A stretch of DNA of 10,978 nucleotides, taken from positions 1-10,978 of the forward strand of contig JAYPQA010000009.1 in the NCBI GenBank assembly GCA_038131695.1, written 5' to 3'. Position 1 is the stretch's first letter; each line of letters opens with the position of its first letter. Below the pieces are notes generated by a model, which had not been told where the DNA came from, made no database searches, and worked only from the letters and a program-made list of their open reading frames with translations. Of this stretch, positions 4,388-10,978 are shown one piece after another. The position numbers and the translations under genes were made by a program. This DNA comes from JADHLK01 sp038131695 (GTDB taxonomy: Bacteria; Pseudomonadota; Alphaproteobacteria; Puniceispirillales; Puniceispirillaceae).

Positions 4388-6751
4388 ATGTCCGATACAG
4401 GCTTTTTTACCATTCCGGCGGGCCAGCCCTTTGCCCTCGATCTGGCCCGCGCCCTTCTGGCCGAGACTGGCGGCGGCACGGCTCTGGCAGCGACCCAGAT
4501 ATGGCTGCCTTCCAGACGCGCCCAGCGCGCCGTGCAGGCCGCCTTTACCGAATTATCGGATGGCGCAGCCCTGCTGATGCCGAATTTCTGCCTGCTGGGT
4601 GAGGCAGACGCCGACGCGCTGGATATTCTGGAAGCAGGCCAGCCCGGTTTTGTGCCGGCGGATGCGTTGCCGGATGCGGTGCATCCGCTGGCCCGCCAGA
4701 TTTTATTGGCCCGCCAGATAGAAGCCTTTGTGATAAATGGCCAGAGGCCCGGCCCGGCCCAGGCTTTCAAAATGGCGGAGGAGCTGGCCGGGCTGCTGGA
4801 TCAGCTGCAGCGGGCCGGATGTGACATCGGGCCAGAGGCCGGGCAGCTGGCCGATCTGTTGCCAGCCGAAATGGCGATCCATTGGCAGTCTGTTCTGGCC
4901 TTTGTGCGCATTGTCAGTGATCACTGGCCGGCCCTGCTGGCTGAGCAGAATAAAATGGATCCGGTGCAACGCCAGCAAAAGCTCATCGACCGGCAAATTG
5001 CCCTCTGGCAAGCCAACCCGCCAGCCAGCCGGGTGATTCTGGCCGGCTCCACCGGCAGCCAGCCTGCCACCCGCCGAATGATGCGCGCCATCGCCGCCTT
5101 GCCAGCCGGGGCGGTTATCCTGCCCGGTCTGGAGGGGCCTGATGACACAGAGGATTGGCCAGAGAAATGGGCAGAGGATTGGGCCGCGATTGGGGCAGAT
5201 GCCGGCCATCCGCTGCATATCTTGCATGACACGCTGGCTGAGCTGGAGGTGGCGCTGGAGCGGGTCCGGCTGTGGCCGGGCTGTGAGCCGGAGGCGCTGG
5301 CCCGCCGCCGTAAGCGGCGCTTGCTGCTGGCAGAGGCGTTTCGCCCGGCCGAGCAATCGGCTGTCTGGCGGCGGCTGGCAGAAGTCCGGTCAGAGTTGGA
5401 TCGCGGTGCCTTGTCCGGCCTGCATCTTTTGAATGCCAGCCAGAATTATCAGCAAGCCGCCCAGATAGCCCTTCTGATGCGTGAGATGCTGGAGCATCCC
5501 GGCAAGCGGGCCATGCTGGTGACCCCGGATCGGGCGCTGGCCCGCCAGGTGCAGGCGGAGCTGCGGAAATGGCAGATAGAGGTGGATGATTCAGCCGGAA
5601 ACCGTCTGGCAGATACCATGCCGGGGCGGTTTTTGCAGCTGATTTGTGAGGCTGTTGCCAGCGATTTTGCCCCGCTGGCGCTCGCCAGCCTGGCCAAGCA
5701 TCCGCTCTGTGCCGGGGGTCTGGCGCGCCCGGCTTTTACCCGCCAATTCCAGCAGCTGGAGAAGGCCGGACTGCGCGGCCCGCTGGCGGGCACTGGCTGG
5801 CAGGGCTTGCAGGACAGGCTGGCTGACCGGCCGGATCTGGCCGCTTTTGCCCAGCAGCATATTTTTGTCCCGCTGGCCGGTTTGCACGCGCTGATGCACA
5901 CCGGAAAGCCGGATAACATGGCCGGGCTGGCCGCCGCGCTGGGCGAGGCAGCTGAGAAGCTGGCCGCCGAAACCGACCCGCAAAGCGGCATCCTGCGGCT
6001 TTATGCCGGCCCGGCGGGCGAGGCGGCAGGCCGCTTGCTGGCTGAGCTGATCGATTGTGAAGCCAGCTGGCCTCTCGCCGCAGCGGAGTTTCCGGCGCTC
6101 CTGCAAAGCATGGCCGAACAGGTCACCGTGCGCTCTCCCTGGGAGACGCATCCGAATTTGGCAATATTGGGCACGGTTGAGGCGCGCCTGCAATCTGCTG
6201 ACCGGATTATTCTGGCTGGTTTGAATGAAGGGGTCTGGCCGCCTGCCTTTGTGCCGGATATCTGGATGAATGAGACGGCCAGAAAAGAGTTGGGCCTGCC
6301 GGACAGGCGCTGGCGCACCGCCCTTTCCGCACATGATTTCATGATGCTGGCCGCGGCGGATGAGGTCTGGATCACCCGCGCGGATCGCAACGGGGAGAGC
6401 CCGGCCCAGCCCAGCCGCTGGCTGGCCCGGCTGCAAGCGGTTTTGACAGCTGGCGGGCTGACCGCAGCCCAGCCAGAACAAAAACCAGAACAAATGCCGG
6501 AACAGATGCCAGACCTGGATGCCGGGCTGGAGCAGGCCGCTTTGCAGGACGAGGCTGGCCAGCACCGCCACCCCCCTGCCCGCCGCCCGCCCCGAAACCG
6601 GCCTTGCCGGATCGCCCGCGCAAATTCTCGGCCACCGATTTTGACAAATGGATTTCTGATCCCTATGCGATTTATGCTGCCCGGGTGTTGCATCTCAAGG
6701 CGCTGCCTGAATTGGATGAGCGGCCGGGCCCGGCCCTGCGGGGGAGCCTGA
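4388..6751 (+). CDS. addB: AddB, inactivated-helicase and scaffold part, frame broken before the nuclease domain
   Basis: AddB subunit of the AddAB helicase-nuclease, which resects double-strand breaks to load RecA (the RecBCD equivalent). From ATG 4388 this frame gives 787 residues. The N-terminus is typical of the alphaproteobacterial family (FFTIPAGQPFALDLARALL, then WLPSRRAQRAVQAAF). The conserved GLNEGVWP block is at residues 611-618 (from base 6218), followed by an LGLPDRRWRTALSAHDF stretch and PSRWLARL. After about base 6577 the reading turns into 57 residues rich in Arg and Pro with no family resemblance, ending at a TGA (6749-6751). The true C-terminal nuclease domain is in the frame one base back. 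If the frames are joined the protein is 1020 residues, the usual AddB size. The upstream in-frame GTG (4379) overlaps the -10 box and is not preferred. As written, the product lacks its nuclease and is probably defective, unless the frame is restored by recoding or the break is a sequence error. Confidence 0.9.
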   Translation: MSDTGFFTIPAGQPFALDLARALLAETGGGTALAATQIWLPSRRAQRAVQAAFTELSDGAALLMPNFCLLGEADADALDILEAGQPGFVPADALPDAVHPLARQILLARQIEAFVINGQRPGPAQAFKMAEELAGLLDQLQRAGCDIGPEAGQLADLLPAEMAIHWQSVLAFVRIVSDHWPALLAEQNKMDPVQRQQKLIDRQIALWQANPPASRVILAGSTGSQPATRRMMRAIAALPAGAVILPGLEGPDDTEDWPEKWAEDWAAIGADAGHPLHILHDTLAELEVALERVRLWPGCEPEALARRRKRRLLLAEAFRPAEQSAVWRRLAEVRSELDRGALSGLHLLNASQNYQQAAQIALLMREMLEHPGKRAMLVTPDRALARQVQAELRKWQIEVDDSAGNRLADTMPGRFLQLICEAVASDFAPLALASLAKHPLCAGGLARPAFTRQFQQLEKAGLRGPLAGTGWQGLQDRLADRPDLAAFAQQHIFVPLAGLHALMHTGKPDNMAGLAAALGEAAEKLAAETDPQSGILRLYAGPAGEAAGRLLAELIDCEASWPLAAAEFPALLQSMAEQVTVRSPWETHPNLAILGTVEARLQSADRIILAGLNEGVWPPAFVPDIWMNETARKELGLPDRRWRTALSAHDFMMLAAADEVWITRADRNGESPAQPSRWLARLQAVLTAGGLTAAQPEQKPEQMPEQMPDLDAGLEQAALQDEAGQHRHPPARRPPRNRPCRIARANSRPPILTNGFLIPMRFMLPGCCISRRCLNWMSGRARPCGGA
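6473..6508 (+). repeat. Three 12-base tandem repeats encoding PEQ(K/M) in AddB
   Basis: Codons for Pro-Glu-Gln-Lys, Pro-Glu-Gln-Met, Pro-Glu-Gln-Met run in tandem (starts at 6473, 6485 and 6497), with slight base differences between copies. They fall in the linker between the AddB core and its nuclease domain, 63 bases upstream of the C6 run. The unit is a multiple of three, so copy-number change would keep the frame. Confidence 0.8.
6571..6577 (+). other. Likely site of the addB frame break: C6 run in slippery register
   Basis: Six C (6571-6576) then T. In the upstream addB frame this reads C|CCC|CCT, a heptamer of the X XXY YYZ form. A -1 slip here, or one lost C from an original run of seven, joins the two halves of addB exactly. 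Both frames are free of stops well upstream, so the break could lie anywhere from about 6460 to 6586. Codon use and resemblance to AddB place it near 6560-6586, and this run is the only homopolymer of that length there. A small hairpin (CCGGC/GCCGG, 6598-6610) follows 20 bases later. Confidence 0.6.
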
Positions 6752-7449
6752 TCCACAAAATTCTGGGCAAATTTCTGGAAAGCTGCCCGACCGGCCCGCT
6801 GCCCGGCGATGCAGTAGACCAGCTGGAAAAACAGGCAGCCGCCATCTTTGCGCGCTGGTCAGATAATAGCCAGGTTGCCGGCCTCTGGCGTTTGCGGCTG
6901 GCCGCGGCGCTGGACTGGTTTCTGGCTGAGGAGACAAGGCGGCGCAGCCTGACAGAACGCGTCTGTCCGGAAACAGATGGGCAGATAACCCTCACCTTGC
7001 CAGCTGGCGAGGTGCAGGTCACGGCGCGCGCGGACCGACTGGAATTATTGCAGGACGGCACCGTGCTGCTGGCCGATTACAAGACCGGGGCCCCGCCCCG
7101 CAAGTCCGAGGTGGAAAAGGGGCGGGCCACCCAGCTGCTGGTAGAGGCCGTGATCGCGGCAGCAGGCGGCTTTTCCGAACAGCAAGGCCAGCCAGGCAAA
7201 ATCAGCGCGCTGGAATATTGGCAGATAAAAGGCCAGGCCGGCGATGCAGGCCGTGTTACCAGCGTGCTGCCAGCTGATTTTGACAGCGAGGCCCTGCAGG
7301 CCGCCCTCACCCGGCTGATCCAGCTCTATGATGACCCGGATCAGCCCTATTTATCCGAGCCGGACCCGGCTGTCCGGCCCAAATTTTCCGAAGTCCGCCA
7401 TTTGGCACGGGTGCGGGAATGGCGCGCCTGGGAGGTGGAAGATGACTGA
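6604..7449 (+). CDS. addB: AddB C-terminal PD-(D/E)XK nuclease domain, separated by the frame break
   Basis: This is the remaining part of addB, read one base back from the upstream part. It is not a gene with its own start: the first possible initiator is a TTG at 6604 inside the domain linker, and family-like sequence (PAPKPALPDRPRKFSATDFDKW region) already begins near 6586. Seen: SDPYAIYAARVL (start of the domain), LRGSLIHKIL (RecB-type nuclease His motif), ARADRLELL with Asp at base 7033, LADYKTG with the catalytic Asp (7075) and Lys (7081), then an ATQLLVEAVIAAAGGF stretch carrying the Gln of the last nuclease motif. All nuclease residues are present, which argues that the domain is still under selection or that the break is recent or artefactual. 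The C-terminus overlaps the addA start by 8 bases. Confidence 0.88.
   Translation: MPDRPRKFSATDFDKWISDPYAIYAARVLHLKALPELDERPGPALRGSLIHKILGKFLESCPTGPLPGDAVDQLEKQAAAIFARWSDNSQVAGLWRLRLAAALDWFLAEETRRRSLTERVCPETDGQITLTLPAGEVQVTARADRLELLQDGTVLLADYKTGAPPRKSEVEKGRATQLLVEAVIAAAGGFSEQQGQPGKISALEYWQIKGQAGDAGRVTSVLPADFDSEALQAALTRLIQLYDDPDQPYLSEPDPAVRPKFSEVRHLARVREWRAWEVEDD
7431..7435 (+). promoter_or_regulatory. Shine-Dalgarno for addA inside the addB end
   Basis: GGAGG lies 6 bases before ATG 7442, within the last codons of addB. It is the clearest ribosome site in the window and fixes the addA start. The in-frame extension upstream to 7328 runs over the addB nuclease end and is not family sequence. 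Confidence 0.85.
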
Positions 7450-10400
7450 TCCCTATCAGCAGGCTGTCACCCGCCAGCGCGCCGCTTCTGACCCGTCTGC
7501 CTCGGTGTTCGTGTCGGCCAATGCCGGCACCGGCAAGACCAAGGTGCTGACAGACCGGGTGCTGCGCCTGCTTCTGGACGGGGCGCGGCCAGAGGCTATC
7601 TTATGCGTGACCTATACAAGGGCGGCGGCAGCGGAAATGACGCAGCGGCTGAACCGGCGGCTGGCCAGCTGGGCCGTCTGTCCGCAATCCCAGCTGCTCG
7701 AAGAGCTGGCCGAGATGGGCGAGAGCCCGGCAAGCGCAGCACAAATCGCTGTTGCGCGCAATTTGTTTGCCAGCATTCTGGATAATGAAAATGGCCCGCG
7801 CGTTGAGACGATGCATTCCTTCTGCCAGTCTGTTCTGGCCCGCTTTCCGATAGAGGCCGGCGTGCCGCCACATTTTCAGCTGGCCAGTGAAGCCGAATTG
7901 AAAAGCCTGCTGATCAGCTGTTTTTACCAGCTGGCGGCCGATCCGTCTGGCGAAATTGCTGAGCTTCTGGCCTATCTGTCCAGCCAGGCAGATGAGCGCA
8001 GCCTGCTGGACCATTTGCAGGAGATAATCGCCCATGATGAGGTCAGCACCAGGCTGGGGCAGGACCCGGCCGGGCTGGCCGAGATGGAGCGCTTTATCCG
8101 CGCTGATCTGGGCTGGCCGGATAGCAAGGCGCTGGCGGCAGAGCAGCGGGCGGTGCTGGATTATCTAGCCGGGGCGGGCCTCTCCCGGCTGGCTGACCAG
8201 CTCGCAGAAGATGGCAAGACCGGGCAAAAGCGGGCCACGCTGCTGCGCCAATGGCTGGCCTTGCCGGAGGAAAGCCGCCCGGCGCAGCTGGCCCTGCTGG
8301 CAGGTGTATTTTTCACCAAGGGCAGTTTGTTGAAAAATCTGGCCAGCAAGAAACTGGCCGCCGCCCAGCCGGAGCTGATCACGCACCAGGAGCAGATCGC
8401 AAGGCATCTGGCGCGCTATTACCGGGCCGAGACCGCCTGTGCCACGGCCAGCCGCTCGCTGGCGCTGGCGCGTTTGGCCGGGCATCTGACCCGCCGCTAT
8501 CAGGCAGCAAAATGGCAGCGCAGCTGGCTTGATTTTGATGATCTGATAAGGCTGGCCGATCAGCTGCTGGCCCGCGATGGCATGATAGGCTGGGTGCAGT
8601 GGAAGCTGGATAGCGGGATTCAGCATTTGCTGGTGGATGAGGCTCAGGATACCAGCCCCGCCCAATGGCGGCTTCTGGATCGGCTGGCCGGCCCGTTCTT
8701 TGACAGTATCCCGGAGGCGGGCCAGCCGGATCGCACCTTGTTTGCGGTGGGCGATTTCAAGCAATCCATCTATCGCTTTCAAGGGGCCAGCCCGGCCGCC
8801 TTTGCCAGCCAGCAGGAAAAATTTGCCGCGCTTCTGCAAGGCAGCGGGCGCCAGCTCAGCATCCAGAATTTCACCCTCTCCTTTCGATCCAGCCGGGCGG
8901 TGCTGGATTTTGTGGATGTAATGATGTCTGACCCGGCACATGGCGGCATGGGACAGAACTGGCAAGATCACCAGACCTATTGGACAGGCCAGCCCGGCTT
9001 TGTCGAATGCTGGCCAGTTACCACCGCCCCGCCGCCTGCCCCGCCGCCCGCCTTTCTGCCGCCTGAGGGGATCACTGATGGCGGGGCCGCCCAGCTGCAC
9101 GCTGAAAAGGTCGCCGCCCATATCAAGGATCTGCTGGATAATCCAGACCAGCAGCGTCTGGGGCGGCAAATCAGGCCGCGCGATATTATGATTTTGCTGC
9201 GCAAGCGCGATGGGTTTTATGCCATGCTGCGCGGCGCGCTGGCCCGGGCTGGCTTGCCGCTGGCCCCGGCGGATCGGGTGCGGATGCTCAATCAGATAGA
9301 GATTCTGGATTTGCTGGCCTTGGGGGATGTCTGCCTCTTTCCAGATGATAATTTGCAGCTGGCCGCCTTGCTGAAATCGCCTTTGCTGGGGCTGGATGAG
9401 AACCAGCTGATGACGCTGGCCATTGGGCGCGGTGAGGCCAGCCTGTTCAGCCGTCTTGTCCAGCATCGCGGGGCCGATTCCCCGATTGGCCGGGCTTGCG
9501 GGCGGCTGCTGGGCTGGATCGATCTGGCCGGCCAGACAGAGCCGTTTGATTTTTATGCCCGCCTGCTGGATGCCGAGGGCGGGCGGCGGCAGTTTTCAGC
9601 GCGGCTTAGCCGGGCGGTGGATGAAACGCTGAACAGTTTTCTGCAAATGGCCGCTGATTTCAGCCGCTCCGGACAGTCCGGGCTGGGCCATTTTCTGCGC
9701 GCCTTCCGCGATGCCGAGGCGGAGATAAAGCGCGAGCTGGATGAGAGCAAGGACGATCAGATACGGGTGATGACCATGCATGGGGCCAAGGGTCTGGAAG
9801 CCCCGATAATCTATCTTCCTGATATGCTGCGCCCGCGCCCGGTTCCCCGCCAGCTGCATTTCAGTGCGGATTATCCTTTCTGGCCGCCATCGTCGGACTT
9901 CCGGCCGGATTGGCTGGAAGGGGTGATAGAGGCCTATAAGCAAGAAGAGCGTGAGGAAGAGGATCGCCTGCTTTATGTCGCGCTGACCCGCGCCCGCCAG
10001 GGGCTGGTGATTTCCGGCTGGCAGGCGGCCAACCGGCGGATGGAAGATAACAGCTGGTATGAGGGGCTGCACACAAGGCTGGAAGCTGCAGCAGAGGCTG
10101 AAAGGCTGGCAGATGGGCGGATTCAGATCACCTCAGCCGGGCTGGCAGATGGGCCCGCCCCGCCGCTACTGGCTGCCCCGGCTCGCGTTCAGCCTGCTGA
10201 ACTGGAAAAGCCGGATTGGCTGGACAGGCTGCCGCCGCCTGCCCTTACCCCGCCGCGTCCGCTGCGCCCCTCTGACAGCGGCCCGAAAGAGCGGATACAG
10301 GCCTCGCAATCCGGCCAGTCTGCGGCCGCTGCCAGAGAGCGGGGACGGCTGATGCACCGGTTGCTGGAATTGCTGGGCAGCCTGCCAGCTGAGGCGCGGC

Positions 10401-10843
10401 GGGCCGGGCTGGACAGTTTTTGGAAGAACCGCCCGCAGCTGGCCGCAAGGCTGGATCGCCCGGCGATAGAGGCTGAACTATTTGCCCTTCTTGAAGATCC
10501 GCGCCTGGCCCCGCTCTTTGGCCCGCAGGCGCTGGCCGAGGCAGCGCTGGGCGGACAGGTGGCCGGCAGAACCGTGGCCGGCCAGGCTGACCGGCTGGCG
10601 GTGCAGGCGAACCGGGTCCTGCTGGCTGATTTCAAAACCGGCCAGCCGCCAAAAACCGCACAGGCCCCGCAAGATTATCTGCGCCAGATGGCCCTTTATG
10701 GCGCGCTGGCAGAACAGATCTGGCCGGACAAGGAGATTGAATGCTGGCTGATCTGGACAGCGACAGGCCGGATAGAGGCGATCAGCCCCGAAGACCGGCA
10801 GGCCGCGCTGGCCCGCTTGCAGGCCGGACCAAATCCAGACTAG
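7442..10843 (+). CDS. addA: AddA, helicase-nuclease subunit of AddAB
   Basis: Superfamily 1 UvrD/RecB-type DNA helicase with a C-terminal nuclease, partner of AddB in double-strand break resection. Its 1133 residues are normal for alphaproteobacterial AddA. Helicase motifs in order: Walker A ANAGTGKT (26-33), motif Ia TYTRAAAAEM (57-66), ETMHSFCQSVL (near 123), motif II VDEAQDTSP (398-406), motif III VGDFKQSIYRFQGA (436-449), motif IV LSFRSSRAVL, motif V VMTMHGAKGLE (776-786), and motif VI EEDRLLYVALTRAR (about 839-852). The nuclease domain has GRLMHRLLELL, QADRL (Asp1050), LADFKTG (Asp1063, Lys1065) and RQMALY (Gln1082). Nothing essential is missing. A Pro-rich linker (APPPAPPPAFLPP) follows GFVECWPV. 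The 8-base overlap with addB and the strong ribosome site imply co-translation in one operon. No thioredoxin gene follows, unlike many relatives. Confidence 0.97.
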   Translation: MTDPYQQAVTRQRAASDPSASVFVSANAGTGKTKVLTDRVLRLLLDGARPEAILCVTYTRAAAAEMTQRLNRRLASWAVCPQSQLLEELAEMGESPASAAQIAVARNLFASILDNENGPRVETMHSFCQSVLARFPIEAGVPPHFQLASEAELKSLLISCFYQLAADPSGEIAELLAYLSSQADERSLLDHLQEIIAHDEVSTRLGQDPAGLAEMERFIRADLGWPDSKALAAEQRAVLDYLAGAGLSRLADQLAEDGKTGQKRATLLRQWLALPEESRPAQLALLAGVFFTKGSLLKNLASKKLAAAQPELITHQEQIARHLARYYRAETACATASRSLALARLAGHLTRRYQAAKWQRSWLDFDDLIRLADQLLARDGMIGWVQWKLDSGIQHLLVDEAQDTSPAQWRLLDRLAGPFFDSIPEAGQPDRTLFAVGDFKQSIYRFQGASPAAFASQQEKFAALLQGSGRQLSIQNFTLSFRSSRAVLDFVDVMMSDPAHGGMGQNWQDHQTYWTGQPGFVECWPVTTAPPPAPPPAFLPPEGITDGGAAQLHAEKVAAHIKDLLDNPDQQRLGRQIRPRDIMILLRKRDGFYAMLRGALARAGLPLAPADRVRMLNQIEILDLLALGDVCLFPDDNLQLAALLKSPLLGLDENQLMTLAIGRGEASLFSRLVQHRGADSPIGRACGRLLGWIDLAGQTEPFDFYARLLDAEGGRRQFSARLSRAVDETLNSFLQMAADFSRSGQSGLGHFLRAFRDAEAEIKRELDESKDDQIRVMTMHGAKGLEAPIIYLPDMLRPRPVPRQLHFSADYPFWPPSSDFRPDWLEGVIEAYKQEEREEEDRLLYVALTRARQGLVISGWQAANRRMEDNSWYEGLHTRLEAAAEAERLADGRIQITSAGLADGPAPPLLAAPARVQPAELEKPDWLDRLPPPALTPPRPLRPSDSGPKERIQASQSGQSAAAARERGRLMHRLLELLGSLPAEARRAGLDSFWKNRPQLAARLDRPAIEAELFALLEDPRLAPLFGPQALAEAALGGQVAGRTVAGQADRLAVQANRVLLADFKTGQPPKTAQAPQDYLRQMALYGALAEQIWPDKEIECWLIWTATGRIEAISPEDRQAALARLQAGPNPD

Positions 10844-10978
10844 AGTGACATTGCCAGATAGAGGGACAGCGCTGGCACGGTGATGATCAGGGCCAGCACC
10901 ACAATCTCAGCAACCAGAAACAGACTCACCCCCTTGAAGATGGTCTCAAGGGCGATCTTTTTATCGACAATCGATTTG
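10840..10978 (-). CDS. TRAP transporter large permease (DctM type), C-terminal end only
   Basis: The minus strand is open from the window edge to a TAG (complement of 10840-10842), giving 46 codons that end a protein. The sequence runs KSIVDKKIALETIFKGVSLF then LVAEIVVLALIITVPALSLY and ends LAMSL. This is the typical last segment of DctM-like permeases: an amphipathic stretch with I(F/Y)(R/K)GV.(P/L)F, then a final membrane helix ending in fP.lsL. DctM is the 12-helix subunit of sodium-driven TRAP transporters for organic acids and similar solutes, working with DctQ and a periplasmic binding protein. Substrate cannot be told from this fragment. The usual Pro after GVS is Leu here. The stop codon overlaps that of addA. 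Another polytopic transporter remains possible. Confidence 0.72.
   Translation of the reverse strand, partial: KSIVDKKIALETIFKGVSLFLVAEIVVLALIITVPALSLYLAMSL

Noticed and set aside
6598..6610. Stimulatory hairpin for programmed frameshifting in addB
   Set aside because: The stem is only 5 pairs with a 3-base loop and lies about 20 bases from the slip site, farther than usual for known stimulators.
7328..7441. Extended addA start inside the addB nuclease domain
   Set aside because: The extra residues are an out-of-frame reading of addB. ATG 7442 has a strong GGAGG and the family N-terminus.
8165..9466. Long minus-strand open frame within addA, and similar long antisense frames in other genes
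   Set aside because: Codon bias in GC-rich genes leaves opposite frames open. The translations are low-complexity or family-less, and the + strand genes are certain.
463..10450. Very frequent CAGCTGG and CTGGCCAG words, like an uptake or chi-type signal
   Set aside because: Most occurrences fall in codons for Gln-Leu-Ala or Leu-Ala with the preferred cag, ctg and gcc, so codon use explains them. A count corrected for codon bias would be needed to claim more.

Overview
The window is a GC-rich stretch of an alphaproteobacterial chromosome. This rests on gene content: a ChvG-type sensor kinase, a RapZ homologue beside it, a bacterial-type S-adenosylhomocysteinase with the family insert, and the alphaproteobacterial AddB/AddA pair. 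The end of a TRAP transporter permease would suit a marine or otherwise oligotrophic member. I cannot name the genus. I see no phage, insertion sequence, CRISPR array, tRNA or rRNA.

Six genes lie on the + strand and fill almost the whole window. Position 1-1342 is the 3' part of chvG, whose 5' end is outside the window. Next are rapZ (1364-2263), ahcY (2394-3788) and tsaE (3794-4255, five bases after ahcY). After a 132-base repeat- and palindrome-rich gap comes addB, beginning at 4388. Its frame is broken near 6571, and its nuclease domain continues in another frame to 7449. addA (7442-10843) overlaps the end of addB by 8 bases. A minus-strand gene, the last 46 codons of a TRAP large permease (DctM type), enters from the right and ends in a stop codon that overlaps the addA stop.

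Functionally this is housekeeping: envelope/acid sensing (ChvG), a P-loop regulator (RapZ), methyl-cycle detoxification of S-adenosylhomocysteine (AhcY), tRNA t6A modification (TsaE) and double-strand break resection for recombination (AddAB). Related genomes often carry hprK and PTS genes near chvG-rapZ, and amgK-murU between tsaE and addB. Here those positions are empty, so the block looks condensed.

I do not find a convincing new multi-gene system. The points worth a second look are the addB frame break at a C6 run placed in slippery register, a His in place of the Walker A Lys in RapZ, and two promoters (rapZ and addB) whose -10 boxes lie exactly 7 bases before an ATG with no Shine-Dalgarno, predicting leaderless mRNAs. 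The tsaE-addB gap with alternative hairpins and the overlapping convergent stops of addA and the TRAP gene are also notable.
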